This document shows positions 46,343 through 56,141 of a stretch of 64,000 nt of DNA, in pieces. This stretch comes from Colwellia psychrerythraea. Lineage in GTDB: Bacteria; Pseudomonadota; Gammaproteobacteria; Enterobacterales; Alteromonadaceae. Positions within the stretch are counted from its first letter, which is position 1. Each line of letters opens with the position of its first letter. A program made the position numbers and the translations under genes. The stretch is taken from contig NZ_JQED01000005.1 of NCBI RefSeq assembly GCF_000764225.1, forward strand, positions 62,001 through 126,000, given 5' to 3'. The notes beneath the pieces were generated by a model. It made no database searches and was not told the DNA's origin. It worked only from the letters and a program-made list of their open reading frames with translations.

Positions 46343-48910
46343 ATGGCAACTCTACTGTCTTTTTTTACCCACAAATTTTTTAAAGTATTGTTAGCTTTAT
46401 ATTTAAGCCTGTTTTTATTTCTTTGGTTAGTTTCTTCTCCCGTAGCAAAGCACTTTATTACCCCTGTTTTAGCTAAGCATCAATTACAGCTAGCAGATAA
46501 TGCAAGTATTCGATTTAATCCATTCTTGATGCGTCTTACCCTAAGTGATATAGACTTATCAAGTACAAAAAGCAAGCAACAAGAAACTGTATTTGCCCTA
46601 AGAGAATTAACATTACAAGTGGCTTTATGGCAACTTGCGTTTGATAAAATTACCTTGAGTAAATTTTCACTTACACAAGGTAAAATGAAAGTGATTCAGC
46701 ATGAAGATCACCTAATTATTGCTGGTATAACAATTCCTTCTGCAACAGAAGAAGCTGAGTTCAGTACTAAGAAAGCGACTAAAGATGTTGAACAACAAGT
46801 CCATGAAGAAACCAGTAATGAGGTAGCAACAAGTTTCCCTTACCAGTTGGTATTACCAGATTTTATCTTAAAGCAGTTTGCAATTGACTTTGAAATCAAT
46901 AATCACAAAACAAACAATAAAACGCATCATATAACGATTGAACAACTCGCATTAAGTCAAATAAAGGCGACTGAAACTAAGCAAGAAGGTAACTTAGCAT
47001 TAAACGCTTTAGTTGATACTACCCAATTATCATTCACCGCCAATACACAACTATTATCTGGGAAAGGTGATATCAATAGTAATTTACTTATCAACAATTA
47101 CCCTATTGAAAAGTTGGCACAGCATGCCGAGCAGCTCACGGCATTAAAAGGCACTATCTCTTTTCGTAGTCAGCAAACTATTACCCTTGCCGAACAAGGG
47201 GTAAATTTTAGAATACAAAAAGCCAATTTAACATTAGAAGATCTCCTATTAGACATTGCTAAACAACGTTTTACACTGCAAAGTTTCCAACAGAAGCTAT
47301 CTGATGTTGCCGTCAATCTACAGGAAAATAAAATTATTCATTTAGCAGGCAAGAGCAGCATAACACTAACCGATGCCCTTCTTAGTCAAAATGAGAGCAA
47401 AGCAACAATTGCCGCATTTAAACAGCTTAGTTTAGATGATATCAACTTTTTGTTAGATGATGAGCCTAGTATTGATATCACAGATATCGTTTTAGATGAT
47501 TTATTATTTTCTAAAAAAACGACTTTAGCTGATGAGGTAGCTCAAAAGGCGATGGATAGAATTAACAAACGTGCTGCTGAGGATGGACTTGATATCGCTG
47601 CAGCTGCAATTGTGAAACTACCACCGGTTATACAACTAAAGCAATTAACGTTAAACAACTTACATATCCACGAAAAAAGCATTGATATCAATAGTATTAT
47701 TTTTGATACCTTAACCGGAGAAATTATTGTTAAGGAAAACAAAGATATTGCTAACTTAGTTAATTTAGATGACAAATCCAATGATGAAAGTGCTGCAGCG
47801 CCTAGGGTTAGTGAAGAAGTAGTTGCTATCGAGACTGAACTCGAAGTAGAGGCAGCAGAAGTGAAGCGTGAAGCTTTTGTTTTCAGCTTCAAAGAGCTTA
47901 GTTTTATTAATGAAGGTTCATTTGCTTTTACCGATTTTAGTGTTGATCCAATTTATCAGCGAACTTTATTTCTAGATACCCTCAATGTAGGGGCATTGAG
48001 CAATAGGAAAGAAAATAAACAACAGAAAACACCTTATACGCTAGTAGGTCGTAGTAATAAGTATGCCAACTTCAACTTATCAGGCTATGTACAGCCTTTT
48101 ACAGACATAGCAACTTATCACCTTAAGGGAGATTTCAAAGAATTTTCATTACCTGCTATTTCGTCTTATCTAAAGGCCTCAACGGGCATTGAAGTGAAAA
48201 CGGGTCAACTCAATACCGCTGTTGACTTAACCCTTACAGATGATGAAGTTGATGGAAATATTATCTTGCTGCTTCAAGCATTAGAGACTGCCTTGGTTGA
48301 TAGTGAAGAAGCAGGTAACCTAATTGATCAAGGTGCATTACCCTTAAATATGGCGATGGGTATGTTAAAAGATAGTGATGGAAATGTAGAGCTTGATGTC
48401 CCATTAAGTGGCTCTATCTCTGATCCAAACTTTGGTTTAGGCAGCATTGTGACTTTAATTACCAAAAAAGCCATTATGTCAGCAACACAAGACTACTTAA
48501 TGACCACTTTTGTGCCTTATGCCAATATAGTTTCTATAGCAATAACGGCGGGTGAATTTGCCTTAAAATTACGCTTTGATGATTTAGAATACCAAGTCAA
48601 GCAAGTTAAACCAGACGATCAACAAAGCGCCTACTTAAATGATTTCATCGCCTTGATGCAAGATAAGGAAGATACTCGTGTAACGATTTGTGCTATCAGC
48701 ACCCCAGCAGATATTGGCCTAGAAGCAGGAGTTTCTGTAGAAAATAAATCAGATATCAAAAAATTACTCGACATTGGTGAACAACGTGAGCATGCTTTTA
48801 AAGATCATTTAATTGAACAAGGTAAAATTGATTCATCAAGGATTTTATTCTGTAAACCTCAAATAGACAGTGACGTAGGTGCAATACCTCGCATCGGAAT
48901 ATCTGTTTAA
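46343..48910 (+). CDS. DUF748 / AsmA-like envelope protein
   Basis: 855 residues: one N-terminal membrane anchor (about 14-34), then a long periplasmic beta-rich region with repeated short L-x-L-x-x-L patterns, an acidic stretch (about 475-510), and a DUF748-type C-terminal half (F-x-F-x-x-L-S-F...Y-x-L-x-G...F-x-L-P-A-I-S-S-Y). The last 100 residues resemble the C-terminal OmpA-like end seen in some of these proteins. Related AsmA-type proteins bridge the envelope and carry lipids; function here is not known. AGGAG lies about 10 bases before the ATG. Confidence 0.8.
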   Translation: MATLLSFFTHKFFKVLLALYLSLFLFLWLVSSPVAKHFITPVLAKHQLQLADNASIRFNPFLMRLTLSDIDLSSTKSKQQETVFALRELTLQVALWQLAFDKITLSKFSLTQGKMKVIQHEDHLIIAGITIPSATEEAEFSTKKATKDVEQQVHEETSNEVATSFPYQLVLPDFILKQFAIDFEINNHKTNNKTHHITIEQLALSQIKATETKQEGNLALNALVDTTQLSFTANTQLLSGKGDINSNLLINNYPIEKLAQHAEQLTALKGTISFRSQQTITLAEQGVNFRIQKANLTLEDLLLDIAKQRFTLQSFQQKLSDVAVNLQENKIIHLAGKSSITLTDALLSQNESKATIAAFKQLSLDDINFLLDDEPSIDITDIVLDDLLFSKKTTLADEVAQKAMDRINKRAAEDGLDIAAAAIVKLPPVIQLKQLTLNNLHIHEKSIDINSIIFDTLTGEIIVKENKDIANLVNLDDKSNDESAAAPRVSEEVVAIETELEVEAAEVKREAFVFSFKELSFINEGSFAFTDFSVDPIYQRTLFLDTLNVGALSNRKENKQQKTPYTLVGRSNKYANFNLSGYVQPFTDIATYHLKGDFKEFSLPAISSYLKASTGIEVKTGQLNTAVDLTLTDDEVDGNIILLLQALETALVDSEEAGNLIDQGALPLNMAMGMLKDSDGNVELDVPLSGSISDPNFGLGSIVTLITKKAIMSATQDYLMTTFVPYANIVSIAITAGEFALKLRFDDLEYQVKQVKPDDQQSAYLNDFIALMQDKEDTRVTICAISTPADIGLEAGVSVENKSDIKKLLDIGEQREHAFKDHLIEQGKIDSSRILFCKPQIDSDVGAIPRIGISV

Positions 48911-48988
48911 ATAATGGTTATCAATAACAATTCAGTGTAGTAATATCAATTAGTTAAATAAACTAGCTAAATAAAAGGGAAGTATCAG

Positions 48989-49837
48989 ATGAAAGGGTTT
49001 AGTCAATTTTTTATTGCGCTATTGTTACCATTATTTTTCTATAGTCATGCTTTGCAAGCAACACATGTTGAAACAACTAATCAAGAAATAATAAAAAATC
49101 AACACGGTAAACTCGTCTGGGCTGACTTATACACTGGCGATGTTGAGGCTTCACTTAAGTTTTACCAACAGACCTTTGATTGGACAGTTAAAGCGTTTGC
49201 AAAGGAACAAAGCAAATATCATTTACTCTACGATAATGGTCTAGCGGTTGCCGGCGTACTTGAACGTGATTCAAATCGTAACAAAACTGATAAGGCATTA
49301 TGGGTAGGCAGTATAGATACTGATAGTGTCTCAAGTAGAAGTGATCGTGCGGCTAAAAACAATGCTACCATCATTTTAGCGCCTCATGACTTTACCCTTT
49401 ACGGCAAAAGATCGGTGTTAGCAGATCCGCAAGGCGGCATTATTGCTTTACTTGAGTTAGACCTTACGAACAAAAATCATAAGAAAATAAGTAAAAAGTG
49501 GGATTGGGCACAATTGTTTAGTACCAATACCAGACAAGCAGCTATGTTTTATCAAGACACTTTTGGTTACAGCCTAGAAGCAACTAATACTAACAATGAT
49601 AGCTACTTTCTGATACAAGCAGAAATGGTACAAGCAAGCATTGTTAAACTACCCGAATCTTTTGAGCAAAGAGATCGTTGGGTCAACTTTATTGAAGTGA
49701 ACAACCTCTCCACCACCTTAACCAAAGCCAAAAACAACGGCGCAACTGTTATTTATCATCCCACAGACAGAGGCTTAGCCATCATTGCAGATCCTAACGG
49801 CGCGTTACTTGGTTTAACACAGCAGGAGAGTGAATAA
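48989..49837 (+). CDS. Secreted VOC (glyoxalase-like) superfamily protein
   Basis: 282 residues with a signal peptide (about 1-24, ALQA). Two VOC modules: W-A-D-L-Y-T-G-D-V-E-A-S-L-K-F-Y (about 43-58) and W-A-Q-L-F-S-T-N-T-R-Q-A-A-M-F-Y (about 172-187), each followed by a D-P-x-G-(A/G) end. The family includes lyases and dioxygenases as well as binding proteins; the expected metal ligands are not obvious, so activity is uncertain. Its stop shares one base with the next gene's start. Confidence 0.82.
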   Translation: MKGFSQFFIALLLPLFFYSHALQATHVETTNQEIIKNQHGKLVWADLYTGDVEASLKFYQQTFDWTVKAFAKEQSKYHLLYDNGLAVAGVLERDSNRNKTDKALWVGSIDTDSVSSRSDRAAKNNATIILAPHDFTLYGKRSVLADPQGGIIALLELDLTNKNHKKISKKWDWAQLFSTNTRQAAMFYQDTFGYSLEATNTNNDSYFLIQAEMVQASIVKLPESFEQRDRWVNFIEVNNLSTTLTKAKNNGATVIYHPTDRGLAIIADPNGALLGLTQQESE

Positions 49838-50064
49838 TGAAGCAGCTTAAGATTTTTCTACTCGCCGCTACTGTTGTTTTTACTACGCTTTTATTAACCG
49901 CGTGTGAAAATACTCATGTCAGTGGCTCAGTGAGCTATGGTATGGGGTATGGCGCTGGGTATCCCATGTATTATGGCAACAGTTATCATCGCCATTCTAA
50001 CGTTGTGGTAGTTAAACCAGCTAGAAAGAGTCGGTCTAGACCGGTAAGAACTCAAAGACGTTAA
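49837..50064 (+). CDS. Small Gly/Tyr-rich lipoprotein
   Basis: 75 residues with a lipoprotein signal (L-L-T-A-C, Cys23), followed by a Gly/Tyr-rich stretch (YGMGYGAGYPMYYG) and a basic Arg-rich tail. Overlaps the VOC gene by one base (TAATG), so they are co-expressed. No function can be given; similar small Gly-Tyr lipoproteins occur in the outer membrane of marine gammaproteobacteria. Confidence 0.75.
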   Translation: MKQLKIFLLAATVVFTTLLLTACENTHVSGSVSYGMGYGAGYPMYYGNSYHRHSNVVVVKPARKSRSRPVRTQRR

Positions 50065-50115
50065 TTCTGTTTGCATAACTTATACGTCACTACGCATGTT
50101 TGAAGAGAGGCGCTT

Positions 50116-50847
50116 TTGAAAATAATGACACGCCAAGATAATTTTATTTATCTCACTTTTGCTTTAATTTTATTATTACTTGGTACCTCGTTAGCCCAGC
50201 AGTTTTTTGAGGGGTCAGTACAACGGTTAGTGCAATCGGCCACTATCGTGACACTGCTAGTGGCCGTTTGGGGGGTAGACTCAAAAGACTTCGTGCTTCG
50301 TAAAACCTTCATATTCCCCATCGCTATTTTGTTTTTCTCATTTTTTGGTGCTTGGCTAGATGATGCTGGTTTTGATCAAGTATATTTACTTTTACTACTA
50401 AGCTTTTTTATCTCCAGTGCCCTGCGTACTGCTAAACAGGTACTATTTACTGGTGATATTGACGGCAATAAAATTCTAGGGGCAATTTGCTTGTATTTAT
50501 TAATGGGGCTTATTTGGGCTGTACTTTATACCTTAATTCAACTGACCTTTCCGGAGTCATTTACTAACATAAGCAGTAACAATGAATGGTTTAGCTTATT
50601 CCCTGATTTTATCTATTTTTCATTTGTTACTATCACAACATTAGGTTTTGGCGATATTTCACCTCTATTACCTATTTCAAGATTCTTAGTTTATTTTGAA
50701 GCAATCGTTGGGCAATTTTACTTAGCGATATTAGTTGCCAGTCTAGTGGGATCACATATGAGTAATTTTGGTGCACACAATAATTTAACTCAAAATACCG
50801 CGACAAAGAGTAACCCTCCGAATGAACCACCCAATGCAGGTTCATAG
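50116..50847 (+). CDS. Ion channel (K+ channel-like) membrane protein
   Basis: 243 residues from a TTG that has GAGAGG six bases upstream; an ATG at 50125 is too far from this site to be preferred. About six hydrophobic segments between 10 and 215. The pore loop T-I-T-T-L-G-F-G-D-I-S-P (about 176-187) is a K+ selectivity-filter variant with G-F-G, as in the two-TM ion_trans_2 family. Probably a tetrameric cation channel; gating is unknown as no RCK domain is present. Confidence 0.85.
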   Translation: MKIMTRQDNFIYLTFALILLLLGTSLAQQFFEGSVQRLVQSATIVTLLVAVWGVDSKDFVLRKTFIFPIAILFFSFFGAWLDDAGFDQVYLLLLLSFFISSALRTAKQVLFTGDIDGNKILGAICLYLLMGLIWAVLYTLIQLTFPESFTNISSNNEWFSLFPDFIYFSFVTITTLGFGDISPLLPISRFLVYFEAIVGQFYLAILVASLVGSHMSNFGAHNNLTQNTATKSNPPNEPPNAGS

Positions 50848-50900
50848 AGCTAATTCACCATGCAAACACATTATTAAGTAATTAACGTAAGGAAACTTCA

Positions 50901-52007
50901 ATGAAAAACCAACAAGAGTTAACCAGTGATCAGGCATTCAACCGCCGGGTTATTGATATTGCTATTAAGCTTGCCGCCATGGCGATGATTATCCTATGGT
51001 GTTTTTCTATTATTAGGCCCTTTATATTAATTACCATTTGGGCGGCTATTTTAGCCGTTGCTTTATACCCATTGCATGAAAAGCTTACTGGAGCACTTAA
51101 AGGTAATAAAAAAACTGCTTCCACTATTATTGCCATAGTTGGAATATCTCTTATCGCTATCCCATCCATTAACCTTTCTTCTTCTGCTATTGATTCTGCC
51201 CAACATATTTATACAGGAATTGAAGAAGGCACATTAAAAATACCCGCGGCGGATGAAAGCATCAAAGAATGGCCTGTTGTGGGTGAAAAATTATTTAACC
51301 TGTGGCAGGACGCTTCACAAGATATTCAAAAAGTTGCAGGTCAGTACCCTGAGCAACTAAAGTCACTTTCAAGCACCTTACTGTCAGCTGTCGCTGGTAT
51401 AGGTGGTGGTATATTACAATTTATTGTTTCATTAATTATTGCGGTAGTCTTTATGGCTAAGTCTGGCCCATTACATCAAGGAGTGAGTAAATTAATGCGT
51501 CGCTTAATGAATGATTTTGGCGATAGAACAATTAGTACTACTATTGCAACTATTCGCAGTGTTGCTACTGGTGTCTTGGGTGTTGCCGTTATTCAATCAC
51601 TGTTGTCAGGTGTTGGTTTAATGATTGCAGATATCCCTGGGGCTGGTATTTGGGCAATTGCGGTACTTATTTTAGCTATCGCGCAACTACCACCTATCAT
51701 TGTTTTAGGTCCAGTTGCCGCGTATTACTTTACCGTTGCAGAGACGACACCTGCTGTTATATTTTTAATCTTTAGCATTATCGTTAGTGCAAGTGATGCT
51801 TTTTTAAAACCACTATTTCTGGGGCGCGGCATGAGTATCCCTATGTTAGTCATTTTATTGGGCGCTATTGGTGGCATGTTACTTTCTGGCATTATTGGTT
51901 TGTTTGTCGGCGCTGTAGTCTTGGCATTAGGCTATGAATTAATGATGGATTGGTTAAGCCATACCCCAGAAAGTAAAGCAGAAGTTAGTGAGCTTGAACA
52001 GAACTAA
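50901..52007 (+). CDS. AI-2E family transporter (PerM/YdiK-like)
   Basis: 368 residues with about 7-8 membrane segments: a pair at about 15-65, a soluble loop with Trp/Gln (about 80-150), then helices to about 345. The G-x-x-x-A-x-Y-x-P-L and P-x-x-V-L-G-P motifs fit the AI-2E family. Members export autoinducer-2 or act as Na+/H+ antiporters; the substrate here cannot be told. AGGAA lies about 7 bases before the ATG. Confidence 0.87.
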   Translation: MKNQQELTSDQAFNRRVIDIAIKLAAMAMIILWCFSIIRPFILITIWAAILAVALYPLHEKLTGALKGNKKTASTIIAIVGISLIAIPSINLSSSAIDSAQHIYTGIEEGTLKIPAADESIKEWPVVGEKLFNLWQDASQDIQKVAGQYPEQLKSLSSTLLSAVAGIGGGILQFIVSLIIAVVFMAKSGPLHQGVSKLMRRLMNDFGDRTISTTIATIRSVATGVLGVAVIQSLLSGVGLMIADIPGAGIWAIAVLILAIAQLPPIIVLGPVAAYYFTVAETTPAVIFLIFSIIVSASDAFLKPLFLGRGMSIPMLVILLGAIGGMLLSGIIGLFVGAVVLALGYELMMDWLSHTPESKAEVSELEQN

Positions 52008-52062
52008 TTTTAAGCCTGTCTCATTAGCAGTTCACGTGATTATTGACGTGAGCTGTAATAAA

Positions 52063-52100
52063 AAAAAGCGGCATAACCATTAATGTGTATGCCGCTTTTT
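52063..52100. terminator. Bidirectional terminator between convergent genes
   Basis: AAAAAGCGGCATA and its complement TATGCCGCTTTTT enclose a 12-base loop, with A run on the left and T run on the right, between the permease gene (plus) and the GH3 gene (minus). Confidence 0.92.
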
Positions 52101-52113
52101 GCTATTTGTTTTT

Positions 52114-54174
52114 CTATTGATTATTCAGGGTAACAGGTAACTTACCTTGTGCTTTCTTTTCATCAAAAATGACTGCCATGCTGGCATTAAACCCAGGACT
52201 GATTACTTGCTGGTAGTCGGTCTCAAAAAGCCTATCATCAAAATTTAACAATACGCTATCTGCAAGTTCACTGTACTCATTGATTAAAAAGGGTGAACCT
52301 TTCGCAATTACAATTGAGGGCGTTTTTAATTTGCGCGCTAGTGTTAATTGCTGTTTTAAAAAGGTTGAATAAGTCCGTTTCTTCCGTTGCTGAGCAGCGC
52401 TGCCATAACTTGGAATTAAATCATCCATACCACCTAAATCCACCAAACTAGCCGTTTTGATATCAACTGTAGCAATAACTGCATCCGCTTGCTTGATCAA
52501 CGACTGCATTTGGATATTTAACTCACTATTCTCGTTGCTAGTATCAGCAATAAAATGGCTAACATTGATTTGATCAACATCACTTGTCGATAGTGAATTT
52601 TGTATCACCTGATTTAGTGCATAAGTTAAAGCAGCAAGCTCCTGTTGATTTGCGACAATAAGGTGTAATCGCTTAATACTAGTCATATTAAGGGGTAACA
52701 CTTGGTTCGTTTTTAACAACGTTATTGCCGCGTTGGCAAGTGCTTGCTCTGTTTTAATATGATTTTCGCTGGCAATGACCGCATTAGCGAATAATAGTTG
52801 CTGTGATACCGATTTACTGTTTTCTTCAACATATTGTCGCTTATATCGATTTAATCTCGCAATAGATTGCTTAAATTCAGCTAATTGATATTCATTTTGT
52901 TCAATACGCGATGATAAAACCTTGGCCACTGCTTTTATAAAGCGATAAAAATTATCAATATCTGTCGGTGTTCTCACTTTAAATGGCATTACTGCCAGAT
53001 CGGCCCCCGCTACAAAAGTTTCTACAACGGCTTCAACTTCAGTGAAAAAATGAGTAACACCCGCCATATCAAGGGCATCTGTCGCAATAATGCCTTCAAA
53101 TCCCATTTCCTCTCTTAATAATGTCGTTAAAATTTTGCGAGACATGGTGGCAGGTCGAATCAGTTTTTCGCCACTTTTACTGATAAATGAACTGTTATCA
53201 AGGGCTGGATATTGAATATGAGCCGTCATAATCATGGCTGGCTTAGCGTGTTCAATTGCCCAAACAAAGGGAGCCAAATCAACCTTATCTATGGTCGCCC
53301 TATCATGGTCAACTCGAGGTAGGCCTAGGTGACTATCCACATGGGTATCTCCGTGACCAGGAAAGTGCTTCAATGTCGCCATTACCCCTTGTGCCTGAAT
53401 GGCGCTAACCGCGCTCCCCCCTAACTCTGATACTTGACTTGCCGACTCTCCAAAAGATCGCGTATTGATCACTGGATTATCAACATTGGTATTTACATCA
53501 ATAACGGGGGCATAGTTATTGTTAATACCTAAAGCTTTTAGCTCTTTTGCAATAACTGCATTCACTTGCGTAGCAAAGTAAGTACCGTGTTGAGGGTAAC
53601 TAGCACCAATAGCCATATTGCCAGCAAAGCCAGTCATTTTAGCAAAGCGTGCTACTCGACCACCTTCTTGATCCATTGAGATAATCAAGGGTTTTCCATG
53701 GGCTGACTTTACAGCTGCCTGTTGAATATCATGAGTTAACTTAACCACTTGCGCTATCTCTTGCACATTTTCAGCAAATAAAACAATGCCACCGACGTTA
53801 CTGATGCTGATCATTTGCGCAAGTTCTGTCGGTAACTCTGTTACCGCTTGTCGACAATGTTTCGACGTTGGCACACTGGTTTTGCCGTTTATATTCGAGC
53901 AAAAGTAGCGAATATCAAGCGACATTTTTTGTGCGACCGCTCGCTCAAAGGGGGTAAATGACAAAATACTAGTGGAGTTATTGATCATATTTCTTTCTTC
54001 TGCCTGACTTTGACAAGCGCTAAGCGTAATTAAAACCATCATTATAAGCGCGCTTAATGATAAATAAGTTTGCTTATTGCTCGGCACAATGCTCCGTAAA
54101 GTACTCGGTAAACGATTGAGTAATTTACCTGTTAAAGAAGCCGTTAAGGTGCTGGGGCGATTAGCCATTAACAA
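52114..54174 (-). CDS. GH3 beta-N-acetylhexosaminidase-like lipoprotein
   Basis: 686 residues. Lipobox L-S-A-C with Cys near 54 after a long N-region (a later ATG near codon 45 is also possible). GH3 N-domain (about 80-420) has M-D-Q-E-G-G-R-V, the NagZ signature K-H-F-P-G-H-G-D-T-x-x-D-S-H (about 268-281) and catalytic Asp in I-A-T-D-A-L-D-M-A-G; a C-domain follows (about 470-680). Bacterial NagZ is about 340 residues and cytoplasmic; this is a larger, lipid-anchored version that probably cleaves chitin- or peptidoglycan-derived GlcNAc in the periplasm. 6 bp from elbB. Confidence 0.88.
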   Translation of the reverse strand: MLMANRPSTLTASLTGKLLNRLPSTLRSIVPSNKQTYLSLSALIMMVLITLSACQSQAEERNMINNSTSILSFTPFERAVAQKMSLDIRYFCSNINGKTSVPTSKHCRQAVTELPTELAQMISISNVGGIVLFAENVQEIAQVVKLTHDIQQAAVKSAHGKPLIISMDQEGGRVARFAKMTGFAGNMAIGASYPQHGTYFATQVNAVIAKELKALGINNNYAPVIDVNTNVDNPVINTRSFGESASQVSELGGSAVSAIQAQGVMATLKHFPGHGDTHVDSHLGLPRVDHDRATIDKVDLAPFVWAIEHAKPAMIMTAHIQYPALDNSSFISKSGEKLIRPATMSRKILTTLLREEMGFEGIIATDALDMAGVTHFFTEVEAVVETFVAGADLAVMPFKVRTPTDIDNFYRFIKAVAKVLSSRIEQNEYQLAEFKQSIARLNRYKRQYVEENSKSVSQQLLFANAVIASENHIKTEQALANAAITLLKTNQVLPLNMTSIKRLHLIVANQQELAALTYALNQVIQNSLSTSDVDQINVSHFIADTSNENSELNIQMQSLIKQADAVIATVDIKTASLVDLGGMDDLIPSYGSAAQQRKKRTYSTFLKQQLTLARKLKTPSIVIAKGSPFLINEYSELADSVLLNFDDRLFETDYQQVISPGFNASMAVIFDEKKAQGKLPVTLNNQ

Positions 54175-54180
54175 TAAACC

Positions 54181-54837
54181 CTACTGACTAAAAGCAAGAA
54201 CATATTTTACCAGTTTATTAATGCCGACTGCTGCTTTACTGATCGATTCAGCCAGCATATAGGCTGGTGTTGTAACTATTTTATGCGCTTCATCAATGAC
54301 AACATCAGCAACATCACAATCAATATGGGCTAAACCTTTGGCGGAAATTAATTTTGCTGTCGCAGTATCTTTACCAATAGTTCCCTTTACGCCCGCCGGA
54401 TAAATCAAGGGTAATAAAGCAGGGGCAATACACATAAAACCAGCGGGTTTTTCGACCTTAGCAAACGCTTTAGCTGCGGTTAGTACTTGCTCGTTTACAC
54501 TATAATCATCATTGTTTAATGCAAAACTACTTAAGTTTTTCGCCGCACCAAAACCACCAACAAATATAATAGCATCAAATTCTTTTTCATTAAGCTCTGT
54601 TAAGTCTTCTACATCACCACGGCCAATACGTGCGGCCTCAACGAGTACATTACGACTTTCATTTTCGCTCACTTCACCGGTAAGATGGTTAATGACATGA
54701 TGCTGAGCGATATTTGGTGCAAAACAACGATAAGTGGCACCTTGCTGTGATATCGCGAGTAATGTAAGAACCGCTTCTTGGATTTCACTGCCATCATAAA
54801 CACCACAACCACTGAGAATAACTGCTATATTTTTCAT
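54181..54837 (-). CDS. elbB: Isoprenoid biosynthesis glyoxalase ElbB
   Basis: 218 residues of the DJ-1/PfpI type: V-I-L-S-G-C-G-V-Y-D-G-S-E-I-Q-E-A (about 7-23) and the nucleophile elbow with Cys in A-G-F-M-C-I-A-P (about 133-140). Matches ElbB in length and motifs. ElbB has weak glyoxalase activity and was linked to isoprenoid synthesis; its real role is not clear. Confidence 0.9.
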   Translation of the reverse strand: MKNIAVILSGCGVYDGSEIQEAVLTLLAISQQGATYRCFAPNIAQHHVINHLTGEVSENESRNVLVEAARIGRGDVEDLTELNEKEFDAIIFVGGFGAAKNLSSFALNNDDYSVNEQVLTAAKAFAKVEKPAGFMCIAPALLPLIYPAGVKGTIGKDTATAKLISAKGLAHIDCDVADVVIDEAHKIVTTPAYMLAESISKAAVGINKLVKYVLAFSQ

Positions 54838-54857
54838 CTTTTATCCTTACTGTTAAT

Positions 54858-56141
54858 CTATTTTTTATCATTAAACCATATCATTAGCTGGCAACTTAAT
54901 ACTAGCAGTACCGCGAAGAACATTAACAAAGCGAATGGCTTCGAACTACCATCGTAAAAGAACGCTAAAATAGGCCCCGCTAACGCACCAATTCCCCAAC
55001 GAAGGGTACCAATGACTGCTGTAACTGTCCCTGAATGCGCTGGAAATTTAGTTAATATTAAGGCATCACTATTTACCGCTACCATGGAAATACTGCCCAT
55101 AAGTGGAAAGATAGCGACAACGGTATAAATTAATGGTAATTCAAATATATTAACCAGCATCAATACGGTTGCAGCGATTGTCGCTATCGTTAAGCCAAAG
55201 CGTAACATTGTCCTTGAACCTTTGCGTACTACAAAACGGGTATTAGTAAAGTGTGCTGTCATTAACGCTAAAATATTTAACGCAAACAACAAGCTAAAAG
55301 TGTATTCTGACACGCCAAAAATAGTTAAGTAGACAAAAGGAATGGCAGTAAGATAAGCAAAAAAAGCCAGTGAGATCATCATTGATGAAATGATATCTAA
55401 CCGAGCTTTCCCATTGCTCAACACAATTTTGTAGCGCTGTATAAAGCTCATCTCAATTTTTTTATCAGTCTCCCCTTCAGGCAATGTCACAACGTTAGCA
55501 TTAGGTAAATAGTAGCTGACAAGCACTAGTACAATAAGGCTGTAAGCTGCTAATACATAGAAGATAAGTTGCCAGCTATGTGCTAATAACAAGACACTAC
55601 CTATGCTTGGGGCAATCATCGGGGCTAACATCATAATCATACTGACATAGGATAATCCTTTCGCTGTATCCTTGCCGTAATATTCCCGTACTGCGCCTGG
55701 AACAACGACAGTTGCTGCACTACTGACAAAGGCTTGAAAAAATCGAATCGTAAGAAATTGTTCTATGCTACTGACAAAAGGTAGTAACAGGCTAGCAATA
55801 AAAAAACCGCCTATACCCAACAATACTAGGCTCCTACGAAGGTATTTATCGGCCATAGGGCCAAATAAGATTAAACCAAGTGCATAACCTAGTAAGTAAA
55901 TACTTAAACTATTTTGCACCATACTCATGGGCGTATTGAAATGCTTTGCTAGCGTTGGCATCGCCGGTAAGTACATATCCACCGCCAAAGGTGAAACGGC
56001 TAATATTGATGCTAATAAAGGCAATAATAACTTTAAAGAGACGTTAAGCTGCGCAGGAGCTAGAGGCATATTTCCATGTTGCAATGAAGCATTATTTTTC
56101 GAGACTTTTTTACCTAACACTTGCTCGTTTTTTTCTGTCAT
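54858..56141 (-). CDS. Bcr/CflA family drug-resistance MFS transporter
   Basis: 427 residues, 12 membrane segments from about 33 to 420. MFS motifs: P-L-A-V-D-M-Y-L-P-A-M-P (TM1, typical of Bcr/CflA), G-P-x-A-D-K-Y-L-R-R (loop 2-3). Exports drugs or metabolites such as sulfonamides or dipeptides in homologues. Overlaps the upstream MocR-type gene by four bases, so it is probably co-transcribed with that regulator. Confidence 0.9.
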   Translation of the reverse strand: MTEKNEQVLGKKVSKNNASLQHGNMPLAPAQLNVSLKLLLPLLASILAVSPLAVDMYLPAMPTLAKHFNTPMSMVQNSLSIYLLGYALGLILFGPMADKYLRRSLVLLGIGGFFIASLLLPFVSSIEQFLTIRFFQAFVSSAATVVVPGAVREYYGKDTAKGLSYVSMIMMLAPMIAPSIGSVLLLAHSWQLIFYVLAAYSLIVLVLVSYYLPNANVVTLPEGETDKKIEMSFIQRYKIVLSNGKARLDIISSMMISLAFFAYLTAIPFVYLTIFGVSEYTFSLLFALNILALMTAHFTNTRFVVRKGSRTMLRFGLTIATIAATVLMLVNIFELPLIYTVVAIFPLMGSISMVAVNSDALILTKFPAHSGTVTAVIGTLRWGIGALAGPILAFFYDGSSKPFALLMFFAVLLVLSCQLMIWFNDKK

